From Candidatus Hydrogenedentota bacterium (GTDB lineage Bacteria > UBA8481 > J006), in assembly GCA_003697085.1 (NCBI GenBank), contig RFFU01000040.1, positions 1 through 64,000 of the forward strand: 64,000 nt of DNA, read 5' to 3'. Every line of letters starts with the position of its first letter. Positions within the stretch are counted from its first letter, which is position 1. Both the position numbers and the translations under genes were made by a program. Under the pieces are notes generated by a model. It was not told the DNA's origin and did no database searches. It saw only the letters and a program-made list of their open reading frames with translations. This document shows, piece after piece, positions 56,101-62,140 of the stretch.

Positions 56101-57479
56101 CGGCTTCCGGGCAGATATGGGAGAACGATTTCGGTAACAACAAAATCTTCACGCAGAACCGCCTCGTGGACATTGTCGATCACACGGGAAATCGCGAAGC
56201 GATCTTCACGAACAAGTGGAACATTGCCGGGGACGCGGCGCCGCGGCAGGTGAAGAATGTCACCGCGGTGAGCGCGGATTCAGGGGTAAAGGTGGGATGG
56301 AGTCCGAATCCCGAGCCGGACGTGGTTCGGTATGTTATCCAGCGGGCCACGAACCCCGCCGGACCGTTTACCTATTTGGGTGACGCCGATGCTTCTCAGA
56401 ACGTTTTTTGGGATACGAATGTGACGTTGGGATTGACGTATTACTATCAGGTTCGAGCCGTCGATTGGTGGAACTCGGGCGGGGATTTCTCCGCCAACGC
56501 GTCCGTGACGGTCTCTCCAGCCGACCTTGTCGCCCCGGCGGCTCCCACCGGCCTCACGCTCAATCCCGCTGGAACGTCCTCGATCAAACTCACGTGGTTG
56601 GCAAATTCCGAAGGGGATGTTTCTGGGTACGATGTGTATCGGAGTACCGATCCGACGGTTCCGATTGCCCCGGAAAACAAGGTGAACGCGAGTCGGATCT
56701 TGCATTCGTTGTCACCGAGCTACACGGATACGGGGGTGACGGCGGGGCAGCGATATTACTACCGCGTCGTTGCCATCGACAATGCGAACAACCAATCCTC
56801 GGGGAGCGACACGGCTTCCGCGTATCTTGTCGCGGCGACCTTCGTTCTTGATTTGGGCAATGTGTCGCCGTCTTCGGTCGAAATCTCGGGGAATGCGGCG
56901 ACAATGGGCCCGAGTCCGTCGCGGGTTAAACTTTCGAGCATCGGAGGAAGCCAGTGGTCCGTCACATTGGGAGTCTTTGCCGGCGTGCAACTGACGTATA
57001 AGTACAGCTACAACAACGGAACGGTCGAGGAAGCAAATTTTCAGACGAATTCGCTCAAGAGGGAGTGGACCCCCTCGGAGCAAGCCAGCGTAACTCGGCA
57101 GGAAGATTGGGAGGAGGAGCCCGCCGGAGTAAGATCGCCGGCCGGTTATCCTGGAAATAAAAAGGCATATCTCAGCTGGACTGGGGATTCCAGCGTGGAT
57201 GTGTACGCCTACGTCATCGATCGCGCATCGGCCTCCGATACCACTTTTCATAGACTGACTCCTTCTCCGACGACCAATACGTATTACACCGATTCCAATC
57301 TGACGAACGGAGAGACCTACTATTACGTGATTCGTTCGGTCGATGCGGGGACGTTTCAGTTGGAGAGTCCGCCGTCGAAGATGCTGGTAGTGATGCCGAA
57401 TGAGCCGATTTGGGTACGGTTTCGCGTCGAGCGGCCGGATGCGGATCGGATTCGAAGGCCGAAGGTGGTTTGGAGATGA
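47196..57479 (+). CDS. giant multidomain surface GH13 amylase/pullulanase-like protein
   Basis: 3,427 residues from GTG 47196 (the open frame extends to TTG 47064). Signal helix at about 23-48. Modules in order, approximate: two CBM48/E-set modules (50-290, PGDFNGWN and PGTYNGWD); a lamin-tail domain (293-430); an Ig-like domain (475-575); beta-sandwich/FnIII (580-845); four DOMON/glucodextranase-C-like modules (about 850-1040, 1045-1300, 1530-1770, 1990-2220) separated by FnIII; GH13 domain (2247 to about 2670) with D2353, nucleophile D2411 (YRVDN), E2446 (TFGEVPD) and D2517 (ENHD); a carboxypeptidase-regulatory-like module (2705-2805); FnIII; CBM20 (2907-3000); two FnIII; another starch-binding-like module (3215-3310); FnIII to 3405. 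GH13 region I reads FDWVPGQVYN instead of DxVxNH. No membrane anchor at the C terminus. Confidence 0.88.
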   Translation: MRPFDQAVKRPSHGKRRREIERGRSFVSIGLLLFGGGLLFQIFAPVYATNPVTVPGDFNGWNNSSGNKMTYINTWNGRDVFAVLTTIDSVAYGTGHQYKIYVGDWATPSGGWLGGGTSSGLKLPQVVNQLDSQPVTPTITIDIDTSVYHDTPGMFYIQFRVKPSGGGLGTINDVVFKRATVQAPGTYNGWDTDGAATEMAKIGLTDTWVKYVSISAVGTVQFKIITGNSWDWYHWGWSNANTLSVPVDTTAFEGPSFGAGQPQNIQVNVTETGVYRLTFNTVTDQITFTKVTEPLISQVQTSGASATDDFIELYNPTPDSIEMSNYFLAQRASSEETVTVIHRFTSDSIPPHGYYLWAHATGYTGETPANQTSLVNVTNDNLILLKKNGDTTSEYLAEVVDAVGYGAWAAPTSLAAQESGYWRSAFYEGSGLASNPAANGSLMRLPGGIGGEHSDSQDNANDFITLSASMPRNKTGYRTPYTFSDTVSPSSVVSGETFLLTMVVKDWLGETVGLYSDTADLSVSAGTINPKKTQAFSAGTRSESASITGAPATVTITTTAPDGSFQGTVDITVTPDLVNGWHIPKNNEPDTAVDADSFMRTATNTEGGTNNDTMWPRRRTTDNPILLWVGKAPVDPDSPQSAAFRYQTATTAWSAWQNFDDTVIVGGNLYYRFTLNQGATTDWDFRDTVAYYFRLEQVGKDTTYIYGSGVADDVTTSQKTPVEATAQASPFIYKIRSTRPLPPDTAISPTDGQTDVGTRKPTFTWKESFDIDTAAGDTIVDYYFEIATKPDMSDSASLGLSKWLGSGNTSYTIDSPLQAFTWYYWRVRAKDSGSQVSDYSETFQFKINAIIAVDGDISDWILGETFPTINAGNMSHSTSMGITWDSNSIYVMWDKKESLHDSDVLFIYIDAVPGGSNTSINWSGTHNLPFAADTAFHMEPKGLKFEYRYWNGGAWVWKGAIGQKAQNYAGGIAEVSFPWSLIGSPSRFKILVYAMNNASSNHNIYSIIPVQNRTGPSSQKLVNYFEFPSSQSTVPNTPKYYKTTVVWPAASKGVTSFTPLIDGVKDPGWGDVPTATSASYRQPFPGPADTPIEVPPGGICRDVYVTNDAQWLYIGWEAFSDPYQLETDNTEQNADYGFFVTDTGVWGSPVDPWRWYDANRNFNATHRTTGYGVNVVANGTVGFQESNFSSAFKYTTVDGVNWENGVTMTIDEDWSADFNDSGQGWGELRIPLSDIRADIGPGDTIAIVHFGRHSAAKPGVNDVTPFDGAAASNWADNNAVHEMGDTAVFVYVIQPGVIDAFHIPDSAPVLGRGLMRQPASPNTSDNIELFLRANPEGVATTVDLIYSTDTWASSTSTSMAVAYASGGADFWSVTLPSIPAGTILRYYFKAQSDVMTTYVYGYDTQSYTTSVQATAQANAFSVLLGNTPPTTPTEVTLLPTSPSTNDTLVATASGASDSDVDVGVDTLIYRFRWYKGEVFQFETFDSVPPYTSQVVPASTASGETWFVKVAAGDGEDTSSEITSAVRLISTLAVWPAPLHDRVNSARIVTSVSGGKQVREWVWKDKDGDVRSGRSDLDLKEVRIQADTDYIYFLLRLGTFSIDKPFIAIAVDTSLDASGGTEMGDQTALLLGGGFATPALKFERMIAIHAVSSGSLAVELDTGAGVPDWGTPRSGYLLNVRREAGTIEVRLARSDLLLKGICTARFAVATFDNVVGSAAAIDATKDYSGNDAFDAVSMPAFSSNDADFSMSAWDEDLSDNDLDYWFQLSFADTILEANDSPSSTPGMLPATGDSETTNPPFFSWGQPDDLGTNDTVIAYIFELGDSGADFEQAVTYRVITSARNYTPPTFLTDSTYHSWLVRAVDRSGQIGTAVVQTYFQENATSILVTAPDDKQNLNNLGARNGDEVAVTSIIWTWPAAIHSESAPIDSYIIEIDTSTAFTKPILVDTLPGSQRSYTYAGAVRGEVYYARLKAVDTGGFTGTSSPSDGIYVSRRYANGDSTDWASAGGMAPDTINTPAAPSWEGIWMDSVTDNRTDDAGNASRDLKEFHVTADSFNLYLLMTFRDFTNDAIIQVAVSTDNSSDKRVYEGRSVYAEDSYTSVEGAWERMIRVRTGNDDVYTLNTAFAGQAAKYTENVSQRMVEVAVPLSRLGGREKILGNTVGFTVATFINSAGSVGQNGANNSNIVDVITTNNGTGTWGEVSDRDVDFLLNVTFDGEGRVTAISADTVSSTIPDEPTQTGAAASSNFDLIFYNLFVDRFLSGRSDNPPSDLDMTGGDLEGIADSFTYFNKMGVTCVYLSPIMDFGGGVWGYNQSDLYRLQWSFGSPSAPRNGTLDFVDFVKRARHHNLKVGFDWVPGQVYNGRTVSNHPELFEGKRFGGEAVRQESVEARQFFSDHSLFWAALGSSAYRVDNPKFYPDDYTTGLPFFAYTREFWDKYVPDLYTFGEVPDNEGVVGAFCKDGQRLTGMLDFPMMFGLQQWAAGNKNASDFKTQDIEGKEPSYQGAVKALMATLIENHDHSRTYHQVGGGPDLDGSKDPAIMANIQLAYLFAGAHSHNPVIWYGDEVPITGWKDYTYPGFTYTTSTSKFGNTRAFPWDFPDGTWLRDNFRAIFTARNIFRALRTDNAGRFFDIPDLNVMTMQRFTGGAGDYEKVVAVINNANVDKNVTIATGDSNKFFRDWLNPAVTGTTDASGNLVGWNVPSNWGFYLVRGGFGQRQLHVDAGMSGVIVSIDNTSSWTCVTGDDGSCTITRILVNDEGNGNFNSWDRTLRAWKKGYKEYVGTYTFGSSNGVAAVADDTTITLQADDGVPPAAPQGLSAQPRDRAAFLTWEKNNESDFESYKVYRSKTPNDPSPTLIAETLRPFLYDNDLDNFLTNGDTYYYKVRAMDWNENLSGFSNEVAVVPGKYNVKFYLELEGSGLSGVQYAMIAGNHDALGAWTPVQMTQVDTTLWMIETEMDPTSMPEYKYVVQTASGQIWENDFGNNKIFTQNRLVDIVDHTGNREAIFTNKWNIAGDAAPRQVKNVTAVSADSGVKVGWSPNPEPDVVRYVIQRATNPAGPFTYLGDADASQNVFWDTNVTLGLTYYYQVRAVDWWNSGGDFSANASVTVSPADLVAPAAPTGLTLNPAGTSSIKLTWLANSEGDVSGYDVYRSTDPTVPIAPENKVNASRILHSLSPSYTDTGVTAGQRYYYRVVAIDNANNQSSGSDTASAYLVAATFVLDLGNVSPSSVEISGNAATMGPSPSRVKLSSIGGSQWSVTLGVFAGVQLTYKYSYNNGTVEEANFQTNSLKREWTPSEQASVTRQEDWEEEPAGVRSPAGYPGNKKAYLSWTGDSSVDVYAYVIDRASASDTTFHRLTPSPTTNTYYTDSNLTNGETYYYVIRSVDAGTFQLESPPSKMLVVMPNEPIWVRFRVERPDADRIRRPKVVWR

Positions 57480-58567
57480 GCCGATCTGTGTTCCGGATCG
57501 CGGTAGCGATAGCGCTCTTTCTCTGCGCGGCCCCTTCGACTTATGCTCAGACGGCGCGTGACACGTGGGCGCAGGTGACAAAGACGATCGTGGTCCAACC
57601 GGGCTTGGACGTCTCTTGTTGGAAGGATGCCGGAAGAAGTCAGATTACGGAAGGGCCGATGACGATGACCGCGGTCGGCGATGGTACCTATGAGGCGATT
57701 ATCGGCCTTCAGCGGGGACAAAAATACAACTATCTCTTTTTTGCCAATGCCGGATTTCCCGCGCCCGGCGGTTTGATGGATTTCAACGAATATTACGATG
57801 TCGTACCCACAAGCGGTTTCATCCGGGCTTCGACAAACGGCGTTACGGTGAACGATACCGTTTCAGCATATTACGGATCCGTAGGGCTCACCTTCGATGC
57901 GCGGCGAATTCTCTCCGTTCCAACGACGATTCCTCCGGGAGACACGCTTTGGGTCTTCAACAATTTCGGGGAAACTCCGGGCATCGTCTCTTCCTTTTCG
58001 GCGTTTCCGGAGGGAGAAACGAAAATTCGGCTCGTTTGGGGAGATCCTTATGGGTTTTGGGGTCAGAATGGAGAGGCCTTCAAGGCGGCGGATGTTTTGG
58101 CGGGAGGGCAGTTTCTGATCTACCGGAGTCTGAGTGAGTCCGGTCCGTTTCGATTGATAGCCGCGTTGGACGGCAAGGAGAACACCTTCGTGGACGACAG
58201 CGGAACGACGGGACTTGCCATGGCCGAGACCTATTACTACGTCATCCGGTGTCGCGACGCGTACGAGGGAACGAACCTGGCGACCGATTCTTTTCCTACA
58301 CTTTCCAGTGACTCTTCGAATGTGGTTCATGCCACGACCAGCGGGCCGCTCATCGGGTTCTTTGTGGTTCAGGCGGCGGATTGGCATGTTATTGAAAGAA
58401 CCCGTGGTCGTGTCTTTCTCTCGCCTCCGGAAGCTCCTCCGTGGGGAAGGAAGTATGAGGCTCGAATGGTGCGGGTTTATCTCCCTCCTGGAGATTTGCG
58501 AAAAAACGCGTTTATTGATTCAGGATCATCGAACATGGAGAAAAGAAAAAGAGGAAGGGAAGAATAA
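57476..58567 (+). CDS. small secreted FnIII-containing protein
   Basis: 363 residues. Signal peptide about 1-24, cleavage near TYAQT. The N-terminal domain (about 30-130) has the beta pattern of a starch-binding/E-set module (MTAVGDGTYEAIIGLQRGQK, YNYLFFANAG). An FnIII-like domain (about 180-290) has KIRLVWGDPYGFWG and AETYYYVIRCRDAY with the closing Tyr pattern. The C-terminal 60 residues are basic with no anchor. ATG 57476 overlaps the giant protein stop (ATGA), so the two are probably made together. It could be an accessory subunit for the amylase; that is inference. Confidence 0.75.
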   Translation: MSRSVFRIAVAIALFLCAAPSTYAQTARDTWAQVTKTIVVQPGLDVSCWKDAGRSQITEGPMTMTAVGDGTYEAIIGLQRGQKYNYLFFANAGFPAPGGLMDFNEYYDVVPTSGFIRASTNGVTVNDTVSAYYGSVGLTFDARRILSVPTTIPPGDTLWVFNNFGETPGIVSSFSAFPEGETKIRLVWGDPYGFWGQNGEAFKAADVLAGGQFLIYRSLSESGPFRLIAALDGKENTFVDDSGTTGLAMAETYYYVIRCRDAYEGTNLATDSFPTLSSDSSNVVHATTSGPLIGFFVVQAADWHVIERTRGRVFLSPPEAPPWGRKYEARMVRVYLPPGDLRKNAFIDSGSSNMEKRKRGREE

Positions 58568-58639
58568 AGGAAAACACCGGATGCGAGCGTAGCGCACCGA
58601 GGGGAAACGTGGAAGTCAATGGAATCCCGTGGAAATCTG

Positions 58640-58711
58640 TCCCCAACGGGATTCGAACCCGTGTCTTCACCGTGAAAGGGTGATGTCCTAGGCCTGCCTA
58701 GACGATGGGGA
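58640..58711 (-). tRNA. tRNA-Glu (anticodon TTC)
   Basis: 72 bases on the minus strand. The acceptor stem begins TCCCCA and ends TGGGGA. The anticodon arm is TCACC-CTTTCAC-GGTGA, giving TTC. The T arm contains GGGTTCGAATCCC. No CCA is encoded. It lies downstream of tRNA-Pro on the same strand. Confidence 0.95.
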
Positions 58712-58886
58712 CGATGAGAGGAACGCATTGTACGGCAAACTCCCTCTCCAGGACAAGCGAAAAGGGGGAAAAGGTGTCGGGAAAAGGTGTCATTCTTCCA
58801 TTTTGCCAATTTTGTTCGAGAAAGAGAGAGGGGAAAAAGAGAGGAACTTTTTGCCGGATTTTCGTTTTTTTTTCAAGGATTGCCAC

Positions 58887-58963
<77 letters not shown>

Positions 58964-59035
58964 ACGGCGACGGCCCGCTGGTATTTGAATTTGCCGAAGG
59001 AAACTGTTTCACGGTGCAAACCGCCACCAAAATTT

Positions 59036-59063
59036 ATTTTACCATCCTTTTCCCGCAAGGCAA
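59036..59063 (-). promoter_or_regulatory. candidate promoter of the tRNA-Pro/tRNA-Glu pair
   Basis: On the minus strand, TTGCCT (59063-59058), 16 bases, TAAAAT (59041-59036). The predicted start near 59029 gives a leader of about 65 bases before tRNA-Pro. Confidence 0.5.
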
Positions 59064-59143
59064 AAAAAATCCTCTTTTTGAAACGATTCGGCCAGGCGCG
59101 GTCGACTTTGGTCCATCGAATATCATTTATTTCCCAGCAGATC

Positions 59144-60505
59144 TTATACTCCACTGTAATCGTAGGACGAGCCTCCGATGAATTCCCGCAACAAGGCGTT
59201 TTTAGGGATCACCGTTTCGTCTTCCCAAGAAGAGAGGGAGTCAAGCAATTTCGAGACTCGCGCCGCACGCCGGGCCGCATCGGCGTGTTCCGTATTATCG
59301 GTATACTCCTGTGTCCATTGGCGGAAAAGATTGCCTACGCGCGCGGCCCAGAGGGGAAGTTCATAGGGAAGAGAACTGTTAATGACATAATCGGCGGAGT
59401 TTGCGTGCGGTACGATGTAGCGAAGTTCCGATCGGCGCACGTAGTGCCAATGTTCCAGCGTTTGTTTCGGCGCGACGTTCCTGTCGCGACTGTCTCGGAC
59501 GATCCTACGGATCAGTCGGATGTCCGTCCAGCGAATATAGCCTCCATCGGGGGAGCGGCACTGAAGGAGCGGCTCGATGTAAAGACGGCATTTCGCCTCG
59601 TTCGGTATGCCCGCCGTTACCGGATCGTGAAGGCCGTGAAGAGAGTCGATCAAGAGGATTTCACCGGGACCGATCCGGACGGGGGGAGCGGTTCCTTCGC
59701 GTTTCCCCGTCTTGAAATTGAAGAACGGTGGACGAACCTCCTTCCCTTCGTAAAGCGCTCGCAGGTCTCTATTGAGCAATTCGAGGTCGATCGCTTCCGG
59801 GGTTTCATAGTCATAATCTCCGTGTTCGTCCTTTGGGTGAAGTTCCAGATCAAGAAAATAATTGTCCACGTGAAACGGCACGAAGACGAACCCCTCATTT
59901 CGAAGATGTTCGGCGACTTTGATTGTGCTGGTGGTCTTACCCGAGGAGCTCGGGCCCGCCACGATCACGAAGCGAATCTCGTCCCGCCGCCGTAGAATCC
60001 GATCCGCGGCGCGGGCAATGTCCAGTTGATAGGCCTCCTCGCATTCCCGTACCAGTTCCCGGAAAGAGCCGTCGGTGACCCGAGCATTAAGTTGTTCGAC
60101 GGTGAAGACGTTGTGATCGATCGCCCAGTTGAGCGACTTCCAGACCTTGCGCCAAGGAATGCCGTCGCCACGGGCGGGGCTGTCGCCAAGAGTTTCGCGC
60201 TCGGCACGGTTCCGCGCTCGTTCGTTCCGATAAAGGATGAAGGCCTTGGCCGTTTGTGCGTGGCCCTGTTCGATCAAGACCTTCTCGATCGCATCTTGAA
60301 TCTGCTCGACGTGCGGCGGATCGGCAATCTCGGGTTTCTTCAGAAGATATCGGATGACCCGCGTCGTGAGATATTCGGCGGTGCGCCGGTCGCGCCCTCC
60401 GACGGCGATCGCGGCACGATAGATCGCGTTCGTGATTCGCACGTCCGTGAAGGGAACGACGGATCCGTCTCGCTTGACAACGTGAGTGAACGGGGTGGTT
60501 TCCAT
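59144..60505 (-). CDS. ATP-cone plus uridine kinase-like P-loop kinase
   Basis: 453 residues. Residues about 7-97 match an ATP-cone (VVKRDGSVVPFTDVRITNAI, RVIRYLLKK, VEQIQDAIEKVL), the allosteric nucleotide-binding module of ribonucleotide reductase and NrdR. The second part (about 175-400) is a uridine kinase/phosphoribulokinase-type domain with Walker A GPSSSGKT at 184-191, FHVDNYFLD, PPFFNFKTGKR and ILLIDSLHGLHD. It probably phosphorylates a nucleoside or related sugar under nucleotide control. ATG 60505; no operon partner directly downstream. Family assignment is firm; the substrate is inferred. Confidence 0.88.
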   Translation of the reverse strand: METTPFTHVVKRDGSVVPFTDVRITNAIYRAAIAVGGRDRRTAEYLTTRVIRYLLKKPEIADPPHVEQIQDAIEKVLIEQGHAQTAKAFILYRNERARNRAERETLGDSPARGDGIPWRKVWKSLNWAIDHNVFTVEQLNARVTDGSFRELVRECEEAYQLDIARAADRILRRRDEIRFVIVAGPSSSGKTTSTIKVAEHLRNEGFVFVPFHVDNYFLDLELHPKDEHGDYDYETPEAIDLELLNRDLRALYEGKEVRPPFFNFKTGKREGTAPPVRIGPGEILLIDSLHGLHDPVTAGIPNEAKCRLYIEPLLQCRSPDGGYIRWTDIRLIRRIVRDSRDRNVAPKQTLEHWHYVRRSELRYIVPHANSADYVINSSLPYELPLWAARVGNLFRQWTQEYTDNTEHADAARRAARVSKLLDSLSSWEDETVIPKNALLREFIGGSSYDYSGV

Positions 60506-60651
60506 ATCTCTACGCTATCGAAGAAGCCCCGCGATGACAAGTCGCGCCGCGGGGGGCGTGCCTTCTCCGTGTTCCCTGTGCACCGCTGGCGGATATCCTT
60601 TTCGAGCGACTTACACGGTCCCGGTGGTCAATGTTACTTGCCGCTTTCCGG

Positions 60652-60870
60652 TTAAAATCCGAAATAGGAGACAAGAATGACCGAAAGGCCGAGTGTGACA
60701 AGGACGATGCGTTCAAACCAGAGAAGGGATTCCCAGCGGTGCCGGCGTTTCTTTTTCAGGATGAGGCGCCAGTAGGTATGGTTGTAATAGAGTTCGCTGG
60801 CGACGTAGATCAAGAGGACGAAGTAGAACGCGCCGGCCAACGTAAAGACGATCAGGCGTTGAACGGTCAT
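60652..60870 (-). CDS. small two-helix membrane protein
   Basis: 72 residues, not recognised. Membrane helices at about 5-26 (LIVFTLAGAFYFVLLIYVAS) and 50-71 (WFERIVLVTLGLSVILVSYF) flank a basic loop ILKKKRRHRW. ATG 60870 overlaps the upstream stop by one base, so it is coupled to the sensor-like membrane protein gene. Confidence 0.6.
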   Translation of the reverse strand: MTVQRLIVFTLAGAFYFVLLIYVASELYYNHTYWRLILKKKRRHRWESLLWFERIVLVTLGLSVILVSYFGF

Positions 60871-61550
60871 CAGTGCAAGGCGATGACGCGCTTCCAGAGA
60901 AACGCGAGAAGAATTCCTGTCAGGACCATGGCGGTTGCGATGAAGAGGAGGGAGCGGTCGAGGATGCGCGATTGCCGTTGGATCGCCTTGTGGAGCAATT
61001 CGAGCCTGGAGCGACTTCCCGCCGCGGCGCTACGCAACTCCTCCTGCGCCTCGACCAACACCCGCGTCTCCGTGACGGCCTTTAGGGGCCGCCGCGCCGC
61101 TGCGTCCTCCTTCATTCGCCGCCATAATTGATCGCGGGCTCGGAGGTCCTCAAGCGCGGCCGTGAGCGTTTCGCGGGCACGCTCCCATTCCGGTGCGAGG
61201 GGTTCCTTGCGCGCCAGGATATCCGACGCCCGGCTCACCGCGATCGTGTATGTGGTCGTCGCTTCCTCGTTGCCGCGCATTCGTGAAGCCAACGCCCGCG
61301 AGCCGGCCTCGAGGTCCATCAAGGCCAGGGTCAAGTCGCGCAGAGTGGCTTCCTCGGTCAGACTCTTTCCCAAAAGGTCGGAGAGCGTGCCGGCGTTGTA
61401 GAGAGCCAAGGCTTGGCTGACGATCGTGAGGAAGAGAACGGAAAAGAAGGCGAAGAGAAGCGCCCGGCTGATGGGCTCCGGAGGCGCCCCCGCCTCTTCC
61501 TCGCTCTCGTTCCGAGTCTCCAGTGCCTTCTCGTCATCCCAATCGCTCAT
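60870..61550 (-). CDS. membrane protein with helical sensor-like (CHASE3/4HB-like) periplasmic domain
   Basis: 226 residues. An acidic cytoplasmic N terminus (1-26) precedes TM1 (about 28-50, ALLFAFFSVLFLTIVSQALAL). A predominantly helical extracytoplasmic region (about 53-195) has the Ala/Arg/Glu pattern of four-helix sensor domains, and TM2 (about 199-222) ends in KRVIALH. No cytoplasmic output domain follows TM2. It is transcribed with the T2SS genes upstream (32 bp gap) and the 72-residue protein downstream. Function unknown. Confidence 0.6.
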   Translation of the reverse strand: MSDWDDEKALETRNESEEEAGAPPEPISRALLFAFFSVLFLTIVSQALALYNAGTLSDLLGKSLTEEATLRDLTLALMDLEAGSRALASRMRGNEEATTTYTIAVSRASDILARKEPLAPEWERARETLTAALEDLRARDQLWRRMKEDAAARRPLKAVTETRVLVEAQEELRSAAAGSRSRLELLHKAIQRQSRILDRSLLFIATAMVLTGILLAFLWKRVIALH

Positions 61551-61582
61551 TTTCGAGGCCCCTTTCGTTCAACAGCGGTCCA

Positions 61583-62140
61583 TCAAATTTCGGAGGTTCT
61601 CCCGCCCGACAACATCTTCGAGTCCCGCTCTTCCTTCCTTGGAACGCGCCATTCCTTTCCGGAAAGGTAGCCGAGGATGACATCGGCGTCGAGTCGATCG
61701 TTGCGATCGAGCGAGCGGCGGATCGTCAACTCGCGCACGACGATTCCGGGACCGGACGTTTCCAGAGACGCCAGATATGTGAAGAGACGATCGGGTTCGA
61801 GGTCGCGGAGGGAAAGCGAAATCCGAGATTCCCCCTCCGTTTCCGGAAGGCTGCTGACGGATCGGATCGAGATGCCGCTTGCTGTTCCCTTATCCTGAAC
61901 AAGTTTGACCGCGGCGGGCGTCTCCGCGATTCTCGCGTGGATCCGGTTCACTTCGGACCGGAGTCGAACATATTCCTTCGCGAAACGTTCGATCTTTTCC
62001 GCTTGCGCGCGCAACGCACGCACGCGAGCGGAATTCGCCGCGAGGCGGTCCGAGCCGGCCAGAAAGGCAACGGCGAGGAGGACAAATCCCAGAATCCGAA
62101 GAACCGGAGAGGCGAGAAATTCGCGAAAAGATTCGTTCAT
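61583..62140 (-). CDS. gspM: type II secretion GspM-like protein
   Basis: 185 residues: short cytoplasmic N terminus, one membrane helix (about 10-30, VLRILGFVLLAVAFLAG), a coiled-coil neck (about 35-70) and a small ferredoxin-like domain (about 85-170), the layout of GspM/PilO. The sequence itself is divergent, so the call rests on layout and on its position right after a GspL-like gene, which it overlaps by 4 bases (ATGA). The ATG at 62140 is chosen because a longer frame adds only arginine-rich, non-conserved sequence. Confidence 0.75.
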   Translation of the reverse strand: MNESFREFLASPVLRILGFVLLAVAFLAGSDRLAANSARVRALRAQAEKIERFAKEYVRLRSEVNRIHARIAETPAAVKLVQDKGTASGISIRSVSSLPETEGESRISLSLRDLEPDRLFTYLASLETSGPGIVVRELTIRRSLDRNDRLDADVILGYLSGKEWRVPRKEERDSKMLSGGRTSEI

